58,702 nt of DNA, taken from NCBI GenBank assembly GCA_028717885.1, contig JAQUMX010000008.1:1-58702 (forward strand). The letters run 5' to 3'. The notes beneath the pieces are model-generated. The model saw nothing but the letters and a program-made list of their open reading frames with translations. It made no database searches and was not told where the DNA came from. Within the stretch, counting starts at the first letter, position 1. Each line of letters begins with the position of its first letter. This document shows positions 48,515-56,102 of this stretch, one piece after another. The translations under genes were made by a program, and so were the position numbers. This DNA is from Candidatus Omnitrophota bacterium. GTDB taxonomy: Bacteria > Omnitrophota > Gorgyraeia > Gygaellales > Profunditerraquicolaceae.

Positions 48515-49130
48515 TTTTTATCTTTAATAGCCCCTTAGCGATCTTCTTTATGTGGTAATAAATCGCCGCGGTAAAATCCAACATATTCAAAAACATATTA
48601 CACCCCATGGGAGTACAGACTTTGTCGATCATGCGCTGAGTATGGCGCCTGCGGTATTCATCCACCAGGCTATCGATATGTTCTTCGTGTTTTAAAACAG
48701 CTTTAACACTGGAAGGCAAATTTTTTTCCAAAGCGCTTGCTACTTCTTTCATAGATTTTTCGGCAAGCGCGTATAAATTATTATATTCTTTTACCCCGTC
48801 TTCGCTAAAAAGCAGCTTTTCTTCGATTTTTATCTCCACGCGCTCTAAAATGTCCTTACAATAGTCGCCGATCATTTCCAGGTCGCCGACCACATCCGTA
48901 AGGATGGCAACTTTATTGCGTTCTTCCTTCTTGGCGCAACCGTGCCCAAATTCTACCAGGCTAGAAGTAATGCTCTTTTCCATATCATTGAGCTTGGTTT
49001 CTTCTTCTAAGGCAGTGGTAATCAGGTCGCGGTCATGCTCCATAAAAGCTGCGTGGGTAGTTTCCAACATTTTTAAGGCTACCTGGGACATTGCGGAAAT
49101 TTCCTGCTGAATGGACTGGAGGTCTTTCAT
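48507..49130 (-). CDS. PhoU-domain protein embedded in the hydrogenase operon
   Basis: The 207-aa all-helical protein matches the PhoU domain. SQVALKMLETTHAAFMEHDR, LNDMEKSITSSLVEFGHG and LTDVVGDLEMIGDYCKDILE (ExxxD-type metal-binding helix) lie in the first half, and a second, weaker repeat (YALAEKSMKEVASALEKNLP) follows. PhoU proteins normally regulate phosphate uptake; here no pst genes are near. Its ATG overlaps the stop of the hydrogenase large subunit (ATGA) and its end overlaps the NuoL-like gene, so it is made with the complex and may regulate or help assemble it. That role is inference. Confidence 0.85.
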   Translation of the reverse strand: MKDLQSIQQEISAMSQVALKMLETTHAAFMEHDRDLITTALEEETKLNDMEKSITSSLVEFGHGCAKKEERNKVAILTDVVGDLEMIGDYCKDILERVEIKIEEKLLFSEDGVKEYNNLYALAEKSMKEVASALEKNLPSSVKAVLKHEEHIDSLVDEYRRRHTQRMIDKVCTPMGCNMFLNMLDFTAAIYYHIKKIAKGLLKIKNV

Positions 49131-50323
49131 TGTTTCATCTCCTCCTTTATTTTGTTGGTCTTCGCTTGGGACATTTTAATCAAATCCCAACCATTCATAA
49201 TTTTCCTGTTATCCGGCTTATTAATCACTGCTACCCTCTCTGTACAACAATAACAAGGGTCTACCGCCGCCAAGGTAATCGTAGCGTCGGAAATCGTGCC
49301 ACCCACGGCACCGACCTTATCCGAAGCCACATTCATAAAACTGGGGGCGCGTACCTTTAACCTTACCGGCCGGTTTGTGCCGTCGGTTTTGATATAATGG
49401 AAACATTCCCCTCTCGGCGCTTCTACCCTGCCAATTCCTTCCCCTGCCGGGATATCTGCTACCTTTGCATCAATCTCTCCCTGCGGCATCTTATCCAGGC
49501 ATTGCCTAATCATGCGCACTGATTCATACATTTCCAGGATACGCACAATCGTCTTGGCATAAACATCGCCGTCTTTTTCGATAATTACTTTCCAATCCAG
49601 CCTATCCACTGCTCCGTACGGCTCATCCCTTCTTACATCTATATTTACGCCGGATGCGCGCGCAGTCGGGCCAACCACACACCAATCAATACATTGCTGC
49701 TTAGTAAGGATACCTACGTTTTTAAGCCTGGCCTGAATCACCGGGTCATCCATTACCGCTCCGCGGAATAAATCTAATGCCGGGACTAATTCATCGAGAG
49801 CTTTTTTTAATACCGGCACATCCTCATCCTTAATATCGCGCCTGACTCCGCCTACTTTAAACATCGCGTAGTTATTGCGGTTACCGGTAATCATTTCGAA
49901 CATATCCAAGACCGGCTCGCGGTATTTCCATGCCCACATCCAAACCGTGTTGTAGCCGATAAAATGGCCGGCTAGCCCCAGCCATAATAAATGGCTATGG
50001 ATCCTTTGTAACTCGTCGATAATCGTGCGGATGTAAAGTGCGCGTTCAGGCACAACCGCTTTTTCCCCGCCTAAAATATCTTCTACCGCCAAAACATATG
50101 TATAAGGATGGCTGGAAGAACAGATCCCGCAGATACGTTCTACTAAGAAGGGAATCTGATCGAGATGTTTAGTCTCTGCCAATTGTTCAATGCCTCTATG
50201 GCTATAGCCGATAATAATATCTATATCTACGACCTTTTCACCCTCGACGTGCAGCTGGAATAGTTCCGGCTCTTCCAATAACGGGTGGTACGGCCCAATA
50301 GGAACAATTACATTATGCGACAT
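49127..50323 (-). CDS. Group 4 [NiFe] hydrogenase large subunit (EchE/MbhL-like)
   Basis: I start this 398-aa protein at MSHNVIVPIGPYHPLLEEPE (50323), 1 nt after the NuoC-like gene. Both Ni-Fe ligand pairs are present: ERICGICSSSHPY (C65, C68) and DPCYCCTERVAV near 360 (CxxC). This distinguishes a true hydrogenase from NuoD. About 35-40 residues follow the last Cys pair and could be clipped by the HycI-like protease at 37405. It would carry out proton reduction to H2 or the reverse. The CYCC spelling of the second motif, with an extra Cys, is unusual. Confidence 0.94.
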   Translation of the reverse strand: MSHNVIVPIGPYHPLLEEPELFQLHVEGEKVVDIDIIIGYSHRGIEQLAETKHLDQIPFLVERICGICSSSHPYTYVLAVEDILGGEKAVVPERALYIRTIIDELQRIHSHLLWLGLAGHFIGYNTVWMWAWKYREPVLDMFEMITGNRNNYAMFKVGGVRRDIKDEDVPVLKKALDELVPALDLFRGAVMDDPVIQARLKNVGILTKQQCIDWCVVGPTARASGVNIDVRRDEPYGAVDRLDWKVIIEKDGDVYAKTIVRILEMYESVRMIRQCLDKMPQGEIDAKVADIPAGEGIGRVEAPRGECFHYIKTDGTNRPVRLKVRAPSFMNVASDKVGAVGGTISDATITLAAVDPCYCCTERVAVINKPDNRKIMNGWDLIKMSQAKTNKIKEEMKQ

Positions 50324-50324
50324 A

Positions 50325-50756
50325 TTAACCTTCCTTATGCCTGAGCGGGAAATTTCCTTCCGGCCAATCATCCGCCAACAACAGGCGCTTTAAATTAGGA
50401 TGCCCAATAAACTTAATCCCCAGCATCTCCCAGATTTCGCGCTCGATCCATTCTGCGCCGGGAAAAAGCGTGGCGATAGAATCGATTTGCGGATTTTTTT
50501 TATCATCCAGGAAAACCCGCGCCGAATAAATCTCTCCGGCCTTATCGTAACTAAAATGATAAAGAATCTCAAAGCCTTGCGGGGTATGGGTAGCGCTGGC
50601 GATCACAAATCTTAAACCCAAATCCTTGAAAATAATCCGGGTAATTGCGACGATATCTTCTTTTTTTACCGTAAAATATACCCGGCGGGGAAATTTTTCC
50701 TGCCAATCAAGGATCCTGCTTCCCAGGCTTTCTTTAATATTATCTCTGATATTCAT
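50325..50756 (-). CDS. NuoC/EchD/MbhK-like subunit
   Basis: The 143-aa protein has the 30-kDa subunit features: IATLFPGAEWIEREIWEMLG, then KFIGHPNLKRLLLADDWPEG and NFPLRHKEG at the C-terminus. This is a structural subunit that contacts the large subunit. It lies 1 nt after the small-subunit gene. Confidence 0.92.
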   Translation of the reverse strand: MNIRDNIKESLGSRILDWQEKFPRRVYFTVKKEDIVAITRIIFKDLGLRFVIASATHTPQGFEILYHFSYDKAGEIYSARVFLDDKKNPQIDSIATLFPGAEWIEREIWEMLGIKFIGHPNLKRLLLADDWPEGNFPLRHKEG

Positions 50757-50757
50757 T

Positions 50758-51183
50758 TTATTTATTGCCCCTTACTTTATTCACTAATTTCACGATACCG
50801 TCTATCATTGCCTCCGGACGCGGAGGGCAGCCGGGAATGTATAAATCAACAGGAAGAATCTTGTCCAGCGGCTCACAAACATTATAGCTGTAACGGAACA
50901 TATGCCGCGAAAGCGCACACTGCCCGACGGCAATTACCACGCAGGGCTTAGGCGCTTGCGCATAAATCTTTTTCATCCTGGGAACCGATTTACGGTTCAT
51001 AGCACCTGTAATCAACAACGCATCTGCATGCCGCACAGAACCGACCAATTGAATGCCAAAACGCTCCAAGTCAAAACGCGGGGTAAGGCAATCCAAAATT
51101 TCGATATCGCAGTTATTGCAGGAGCCGCAGCTGACATGAAAAACCCAAATCGATTTTAGCAATGCTTTTGTCTTTAGGTCCAT
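50758..51183 (-). CDS. [NiFe] hydrogenase small subunit (NuoB/EchC/MbhJ-like)
   Basis: The 141-aa protein has Cys ligands for one proximal [4Fe-4S] cluster: SCGSCNNCDIEILDCLTP, AVGQCALSRHMF and IPGCPPRPEAMIDGIVKLV. It is short, as in group 4 hydrogenases, and lacks the extra clusters of group 1 small subunits. It lies 1 nt upstream of the NuoC-like gene. Confidence 0.94.
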   Translation of the reverse strand: MDLKTKALLKSIWVFHVSCGSCNNCDIEILDCLTPRFDLERFGIQLVGSVRHADALLITGAMNRKSVPRMKKIYAQAPKPCVVIAVGQCALSRHMFRYSYNVCEPLDKILPVDLYIPGCPPRPEAMIDGIVKLVNKVRGNK

Positions 51184-51184
51184 T

Positions 51185-52096
51185 TTATAGCCCTAATAGC
51201 GCCAAAATAAGCGCCAATCCCGCAATTGCCGTTACCGGCCCCCAGAAAAAACGCACTGCCTGGTCGATACGCAAGCGCGGGTTAGTATTTTTAATCAAAA
51301 TAAAAACCACGAGGATAATAATATATTTTGCCAGCGAAAAAATTGGCGAAATGTCTTTCCCTAAAAAGAATAAGATTAACAACACAGGCATTGTATAAAG
51401 AAGGATTGCCTTTGTCAATTTAAAGGCTGCTAAAGCTGACCCTGAATATTCGATCACCGTGCCTGCCATAATCTCCTGTTCCGCCTCTGCGACTTCAAAA
51501 GGGGCTAGCCCTAACTTTGCCTGGCAGCAAAGAAGCGCAGCGATAAAAGCAAGCGCTCCGGAAAAAGAAAAAAACAGAGAATTGAAATTCATCTGGAATG
51601 CAAGGATATCTCCTAAGCGGATTCCTCCGTGCGTTTTCACAATTACCGTAGCGATAGACAAAACAAAAGGCAATTCATAACCTAAGACCAGCTTCATTTC
51701 GCGCGCAGCCCCTACGGAAGCCAAAGGGTTACGCGAGCTTGACGCTCCGATAATTGCGCAAATCGCCGGGATAACCAAAAGATAAACCACGACGATTAAA
51801 TCCCCGGTAAAACTTTGCTGCGGGGTAAAAAGTGCCAGCCCCAAAATAGTAGCTGCCAATACCAGGCTAAAAAGCCCTAAGTAAGGCGCTAAGAGAAAAG
51901 TAGCCCTTGCTTGCTTAGGGATAATCGTTTCTTTTCCGGAAAGCTTGATTAAATCGAGAAAATTTTGATACCAGGGAGGCCCTACCCTCCACTGGATGCG
52001 CGCGGTGACTTTGCGTTCCACCCAGGAACTCAAAAGCCCGGCCACAGCGCTAAACAGGAAACCCGGAAAAATAAGGTAATAAAACAATGCTTTCAT
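51185..52096 (-). CDS. NuoH/EchB/MbhM-like membrane anchor subunit
   Basis: I start this 303-aa protein at MKALFYYLIFPGFLFSAVAG (52096); the longer frame overlaps the ferredoxin gene without homology. It has about eight membrane helices, and WVERKVTARIQWRVGPPWYQ and FEVAEAEQEIMAGTVIEYSG are the NuoH-family signatures. Four charged residues in the second motif form part of the ion pathway. It links the peripheral hydrogenase to the antiporter arm. Confidence 0.94.
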   Translation of the reverse strand: MKALFYYLIFPGFLFSAVAGLLSSWVERKVTARIQWRVGPPWYQNFLDLIKLSGKETIIPKQARATFLLAPYLGLFSLVLAATILGLALFTPQQSFTGDLIVVVYLLVIPAICAIIGASSSRNPLASVGAAREMKLVLGYELPFVLSIATVIVKTHGGIRLGDILAFQMNFNSLFFSFSGALAFIAALLCCQAKLGLAPFEVAEAEQEIMAGTVIEYSGSALAAFKLTKAILLYTMPVLLILFFLGKDISPIFSLAKYIIILVVFILIKNTNPRLRIDQAVRFFWGPVTAIAGLALILALLGL

Positions 52097-52100
52097 ATTC

Positions 52101-52598
52101 TTACTTCTTCTTTGGCGGCTGGATATCTTCCCGCGACCATTTACGCGTATGCACCGCCAGGTAATCACCGATGAAATAAATATTTGCCTCTAAATTTTCT
52201 TCTACTTCTTTGACTTCTATGGCTTTCTTTGGGCAGCTCACTACGCATTTAGGAAGCTTGCCTTGCGTTGCACCCAGGCAAAAATCGCAACGCGAATCCA
52301 GGTATTCGATAAAATCCTGGAAGATTATCCCAAAAGGGCAGGCTACCGAACAGGATTTACAGCTGGTGCAAAGCATTTTTTTGCGCTTAATGTGCCCGTC
52401 GCTGGCACGCTCCAAAGCGCAATGATAGCAGGAATTAACACAAGGCGCCTGTTCGCAATGGCGGCAGATTGTAGCAAAGGTGGCGTATTCGCGTAAGGAT
52501 GTAACGCCATTATTCTGCGGATGATAAAAATAATCGCAGGCTGCAATGCATTCTTCGCAATTATTGCAAATGTCCAGGTCGACAAACAAACGCTTCAT
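52101..52598 (-). CDS. Four-cluster ferredoxin (HycB/CooF type)
   Basis: The 165-aa protein contains four Cys groups: CNNCEECIAACDYF, CRHCEQAPCVNSCYHCALE, CTSCKSCSVACPFGII and CDFCLGATQGKLPKCVVSC. This matches the electron-transfer subunits of formate hydrogenlyase and CO-linked hydrogenases. Lying between the NAD(P)H module and the hydrogenase core, it is the probable wire between them. Confidence 0.93.
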   Translation of the reverse strand: MKRLFVDLDICNNCEECIAACDYFYHPQNNGVTSLREYATFATICRHCEQAPCVNSCYHCALERASDGHIKRKKMLCTSCKSCSVACPFGIIFQDFIEYLDSRCDFCLGATQGKLPKCVVSCPKKAIEVKEVEENLEANIYFIGDYLAVHTRKWSREDIQPPKKK

Positions 52599-52604
52599 TT
52601 ATTT

Positions 52605-53420
52605 TTAGTCCCAGATATCGTTTATGCCCTGTAATTGGGCATAAGTAAAAACCGGGCCGTCCTTACAGGTGTAATATTTCCCCAGCCGGCAATGCCCGCA
52701 TTTCCCTAATCCGCAGGACATATTTTTTTCCATCGATAAATAAATATCTTTCGGGTCAAACCCCAAATCCAGCAATTTCAAATTCACGAATTTCATCATA
52801 ATCGGCGGGCCGCAGACAATCGCCACCGCATTCTTCACATCAACCGGCAAATCATTCAAAACGGTAGTAATCAGGCCGACATTTCCCTGCCAATCGGGGC
52901 TGCCCACATCCACGGTGGTCATGATATCAACTTTGTTTAACTTGGCCCATTCAGGAATAGCCTGTTTATAGACAATATCAGCCGGGCTTCTTGCTCCGTA
53001 ACGCAACACCACCTTGTTATATTTATCGATTTGCGCAAAAAGGCTAAAAAGTAAAGAACGTAAAGGCGCTAAACCAACGCCGCCTCCGATAATCAAGACG
53101 TCTTTACCGAAAAATTTCTCTAAAGGATACCCCTTGCCATACGGCCCGCGTATCCCTAAGGAGATATTCTTCTGCGCACTGTGCAATAAAGAAGTCACCC
53201 TTCCGGCTTTCATAACCGTGACATCGATTTTCTCTTTGACGTTCGGGTCGGAAGAAGGAGTAAATGGCGCTTCCCCGATCCCAGGGATACTCAATTCGAT
53301 AAACTGACCGGCGCGGAAAGAAAAATCTTCTTTGGACCGGATCACAAAAGTCTTGATATTTGAGGTCTCGGTAATAATTTCTTCCAATATGCCTTCTATC
53401 GGCCGGTAGATATTTTTCAT
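52605..53420 (-). CDS. FAD/NAD(P)H-binding reductase subunit (HydG/AsrB-like)
   Basis: I start this 271-aa protein at MKNIYRPIEGILEEIITETS (53420), which overlaps the upstream stop by 4 nt. It has the ferredoxin-reductase FAD motif FRAGQFIELSIPG, the NAD(P) motif VLIIGGGVGLAPLRSLLFSL and a C-terminal [2Fe-2S] site (MSCGLGKCGHCRLG plus YYTCKDGPVF). The family includes the sulfhydrogenase gamma subunit and anaerobic sulfite reductase B. It would exchange electrons with NAD(P)H. Confidence 0.92.
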   Translation of the reverse strand: MKNIYRPIEGILEEIITETSNIKTFVIRSKEDFSFRAGQFIELSIPGIGEAPFTPSSDPNVKEKIDVTVMKAGRVTSLLHSAQKNISLGIRGPYGKGYPLEKFFGKDVLIIGGGVGLAPLRSLLFSLFAQIDKYNKVVLRYGARSPADIVYKQAIPEWAKLNKVDIMTTVDVGSPDWQGNVGLITTVLNDLPVDVKNAVAIVCGPPIMMKFVNLKLLDLGFDPKDIYLSMEKNMSCGLGKCGHCRLGKYYTCKDGPVFTYAQLQGINDIWD

Positions 53421-54502
53421 GTTTTTTCTTTGGTTTCTTCGGCTAAACTTTTGAGCACTTCGCGGATGTCGATTTTTCCGGGGCAGACTTCGATACACCT
53501 GCCGCAGCCGCAACAGGCCGGAATTCCAAGGTTACTGACGAAGAAGTCGAATTTTTTCGTAAACCTGAATCTCAACCTCTGTGCGCGCAATTTGTTAGGG
53601 TTAGCTCCGCCGGCAACCCGCGCATAATTGGCATAAAGGCAAGCATCCCAAAGCCTTAATTTAGCGTTTTGCCCGCCTGCCGGCAGCCCAGGCTGGTTTT
53701 GCTTTTTTTCTTCCAAGAGAAAACAATGGCAGGTATCACAGATAAAATTACAACCGCCGCATTCCACACAAGTAAGCATAAATTCTTTCCAGGTCTTGGC
53801 ATTATAGCCCTGTTGTACCAGTTTTTGCACACTGTCTTTAGTAACTAAATTTTGCGGCAGTAAATGCCGTTTTAGCCTATCTACCAGGCTCTCGCGTTTT
53901 GCGCGCCGGCCGGCAATCTGCGCATCGCGTATGGGAACAAAAAGGCTTTTATGCTGGGCAATCAATTCTTCGCCTTTTCTGGAACCCACCTCTGCTACAA
54001 ACCCCTCATTTAAAGGCGAAAGGTTAAGGTCAAAACCCCAGGTCGGGTACGGCAAGATTTCCCAGGCCAAACAATGGCAGACTTGTTTAAAATCAATGCA
54101 ATCACCGGAAATAATCAGCGTATGCTCTCTTTTCGCCCGGTATAAAGCATCGACTTCTACTCCTTCCAGGAAAACAAAATCCTGGATTTTATGCCCGGCA
54201 ATGTCGCAGCTTTTCACGCCAAAAACAACTGTTTCCTGCGGAATATCGACCACATTTTTTTCGGCCGAGAAATAATCTGCAACTTTTTCATGTGGATAAG
54301 TAAAAAATGATTTTAGAGGTTCGACTGCGCGATAGGGGTTGAAATCAAGCGTGGAACTTAAGGAAAACTTCTTATAGGAAAAATCCGCTTCGCAGGTAAA
54401 ATTCGCCCTTTTTTCCACCGGCGCGAATACGCGATGGGTTTTGGTTAAATCCTGTGCCAGCTGATTCAGCTTGGAACTCTCGATAAAATAAATGCTGTAC
54501 AT
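53417..54502 (-). CDS. Fe-S subunit of sulfhydrogenase-beta / AsrA type
   Basis: The 361-aa protein has an N-terminal domain with VVFGVKSCDIAGHKIQDFVF typical of HydB/AsrA. Two [4Fe-4S] motifs follow: CVECGGCNFICDTCHCFLL near 243-261 and ACCGCGRCIEVCPGKIDI near 328-345. It partners the reductase subunit downstream. It is the first structural gene of the hydrogenase set and begins 1 nt overlapping the release-factor-like gene. Confidence 0.92.
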   Translation of the reverse strand: MYSIYFIESSKLNQLAQDLTKTHRVFAPVEKRANFTCEADFSYKKFSLSSTLDFNPYRAVEPLKSFFTYPHEKVADYFSAEKNVVDIPQETVVFGVKSCDIAGHKIQDFVFLEGVEVDALYRAKREHTLIISGDCIDFKQVCHCLAWEILPYPTWGFDLNLSPLNEGFVAEVGSRKGEELIAQHKSLFVPIRDAQIAGRRAKRESLVDRLKRHLLPQNLVTKDSVQKLVQQGYNAKTWKEFMLTCVECGGCNFICDTCHCFLLEEKKQNQPGLPAGGQNAKLRLWDACLYANYARVAGGANPNKLRAQRLRFRFTKKFDFFVSNLGIPACCGCGRCIEVCPGKIDIREVLKSLAEETKEKT

Positions 54503-54867
54503 TAATCCGCTTCCTGGACCTTTCGGCGTAAATTCTTTTTTTGGGAATGTTTACGTTTTTCTTCCAGGATCTTTACTTTTAGATACTGCGGCTTCTTACG
54601 TTTCTGCCGCCTGATTTTTTCTTTTTCCTGCACTGCCTGCGCTATCTGCCTGCGCCTTAGGCTTAAGACTTTTTCGCGCAGCAATCTCCAGGCTAAAATA
54701 CGGTTCTGCGCCTGGGAACGCTCCTGCTGGCACTTAACCTCTATTCCCGTAGGAACATGCTTCAGGTAAACGCAGGTTGAGGTTTTATTTACCTTTTGCC
54801 CTCCCGGGCCTTGCGAACGGATAAACTTTTCGACTACATCCTCTAGCCTCAACAACGCTTCATCCAT
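54502..54867 (-). CDS. Peptide chain release factor-like protein (GGQ domain only)
   Basis: The 121-aa protein has only the catalytic RF domain: FIRSQGPGGQKVNKTSTCVY carries the GGQ that triggers peptidyl-tRNA hydrolysis. VPTGIEVKCQQERSQAQNRI and a basic tail (RRQKRKKPQYLKVKILEEKR) follow. It lacks codon-recognition domains, so it resembles ArfB/YaeJ or the mtRF-R/C12orf65 group that rescues stalled ribosomes. It sits between rex and the hydrogenase genes in one operon, with 7 nt and 1-nt overlap spacing; the link may be only positional. Confidence 0.88.
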   Translation of the reverse strand: MDEALLRLEDVVEKFIRSQGPGGQKVNKTSTCVYLKHVPTGIEVKCQQERSQAQNRILAWRLLREKVLSLRRRQIAQAVQEKEKIRRQKRKKPQYLKVKILEEKRKHSQKKNLRRKVQEAD

Positions 54868-54874
54868 AGGAAAA

Positions 54875-55507
54875 TCATTTTACTTTAGTTTTATCCAGCA
54901 CATTCACAAAGTAAATCAAATTTTCCAGCTCGTGCTCAAGGTTCACGTAATTCACTACGCAATCATCCGGAGACTTGATTCTCGTCGGAGCAAAATTCAA
55001 AATCCCTTTTATCCCGGCTTCGAACAAAAGGTCCGCCACTTGTTGCGCCGCCACATCCGGCACAGCGATGATAGCGATCCTGATTTGGTTCTCTTTAACG
55101 ACTGTTTTTAGTTCCTCAAGCGGCAGGATGGGAATTTCGTTATTCTTTTTGAATTTGGAGGGGTCGATGTCAAAAGCGGCAGTAAGCCTGATCCCTTCTT
55201 TTTCAAATCCCTTATATTTCATTAATGCCGAAGCAATATTGCCGGCTCCTACGATAATTACTTTCTGGATCTTATCTTTCCCGAGGATATATTGAAGTTT
55301 TTCCAGCAGGTTATCGATTTGATAACCGCCTTTCTTGTTGCCGGAAATACCAAAGAGCGAAAAATCTTTTCTTACTTGCGAAGCAGTGCAGCCTACGGCG
55401 TCGGCCAGATTATCGGAGAATACCTTGACAAACCCTAAGGATTGCAGGCGATTGAGTGCATTTTTGTACCGGGAAAGCCGGATAATGGAATTTCGATTTG
55501 CCACCAT
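54875..55507 (-). CDS. rex: Redox-sensing transcriptional repressor Rex
   Basis: The 210-aa protein has the winged-helix part (RLSRYKNALNRLQSLGFVKV and then CTASQVRKDFSLFGISGNKK) and a Rossmann domain (VIIVGAGNIASALMKYKGFE, then IIAVPDVAAQQVADLLFEAG, FAPTRIKSP and NYVNLEHELENLIYFV). Rex leaves DNA when NADH/NAD+ is high. Two Rex-type operators flank its promoter, giving self-control and control of the downstream hydrogenase genes, which follow without a terminator. Confidence 0.97.
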   Translation of the reverse strand: MVANRNSIIRLSRYKNALNRLQSLGFVKVFSDNLADAVGCTASQVRKDFSLFGISGNKKGGYQIDNLLEKLQYILGKDKIQKVIIVGAGNIASALMKYKGFEKEGIRLTAAFDIDPSKFKKNNEIPILPLEELKTVVKENQIRIAIIAVPDVAAQQVADLLFEAGIKGILNFAPTRIKSPDDCVVNYVNLEHELENLIYFVNVLDKTKVK

Positions 55508-55508
55508 A

Positions 55509-55526
55509 TTGTTCTTTTTTTCACAA
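55509..55526 (-). promoter_or_regulatory. Rex operator, downstream copy
   Basis: The minus strand TTGTGAAAAAAAGAACAA matches the Rex consensus TTGTGAA-N4-TTCACAA at 11 of 14 fixed positions. It ends 2 nt before the rex ATG and lies downstream of the -10 box. Confidence 0.6.
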
Positions 55527-55537
55527 TAAACATTTTA

Positions 55538-55565
55538 AATATAACACAGCGGCTTTTTTTGTCAA
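55538..55565 (-). promoter_or_regulatory. Promoter of the rex-hydrogenase operon
   Basis: On the minus strand TTGACA (55560-55565) and TATATT (55538-55543) have a 16-nt spacer. The two Rex operators lie 7 nt upstream of the -35 box and 11 nt downstream of the -10 box. Confidence 0.75.
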
Positions 55566-55572
55566 GTTTTTT

Positions 55573-55590
55573 TTGCGATTTTTTTCACAA
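55573..55590 (-). promoter_or_regulatory. Rex operator, upstream copy
   Basis: The minus strand TTGTGAAAAAAATCGCAA matches the consensus TTGTGAA-N4-TTCACAA at 12 of 14 fixed positions. It lies just upstream of the -35 box. Confidence 0.65.
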
Positions 55591-55607
55591 AAAATACTAA
55601 ATAAAGT

Positions 55608-55632
55608 GGGCGGCCCCTTGGAAAAGCCGCCC
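55608..55632 (-). terminator. Likely terminator of the YqeY-PfkB-CPBP genes
   Basis: GGGCGGC (55608-55614) and GCCGCCC (55626-55632) form a strong stem 7 nt past the YqeY-like stop. The T-run that follows on the minus strand is imperfect. Confidence 0.55.
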
Positions 55633-55638
55633 CAATAT

Positions 55639-56088
55639 TTATTCTGTAAGCCTTCCTCTTACCAGGTCGCTTACCAACTTACCATCTGCTTGCCCCGCTA
55701 CTTTTGCCGTAACTTCCTTCATTACCTTACCCATGTCTTTCATTCCCTGTGCACCGGTAGCAGCAACTGCTTCTTCAATAATCTTCTTTATTTCCGCTTC
55801 CGGAAGCTGAGCGGGCAAATATAATCTCAGGATCTCCAGCTCCTTCTTTTCTTTATCGGCTAAATCCGGGCGGTTGCCTTTAGTAAACTGTTCGATAGAA
55901 TCCTGGCGCGCTTTGATTTGCTTACGGACAATCACCAGGCATTCATTATCATCGCATTTATCCTTCTTTTTGGCAATTGCCGCATTAATCATTTCCGCGC
56001 GTAAAAAACTTAACACCGATGATTTCAAGCTATCCTTTTGTTTCATCGCTTCCTTATATTCGCTTAAGATCTTTTCTTCAAATGTCAT
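55639..56088 (-). CDS. GatB/YqeY domain-containing protein
   Basis: The 149-aa protein has the YqeY pattern: AMKQKDSLKSSVLSFLRAEM, KQIKARQDSIEQFTKGNRPD, YLPAQLPEAEIKKII and MGKVMKEVTAKVAGQADGKL. The fold is the tRNA-binding tail of GatB. Its stand-alone role is unclear, possibly tRNA-linked. It follows the PfkB gene by 14 nt. Confidence 0.93.
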   Translation of the reverse strand: MTFEEKILSEYKEAMKQKDSLKSSVLSFLRAEMINAAIAKKKDKCDDNECLVIVRKQIKARQDSIEQFTKGNRPDLADKEKKELEILRLYLPAQLPEAEIKKIIEEAVAATGAQGMKDMGKVMKEVTAKVAGQADGKLVSDLVRGRLTE

Positions 56089-56102
56089 TTAATCCTCCCA
56101 TG

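Noticed and set aside
48507-49130. Phosphate regulon gene phoU proper
   Set aside because: No pst, phoB or phoR gene is nearby and it overlaps hydrogenase genes on both sides. I therefore call it PhoU-like and leave the symbol empty.
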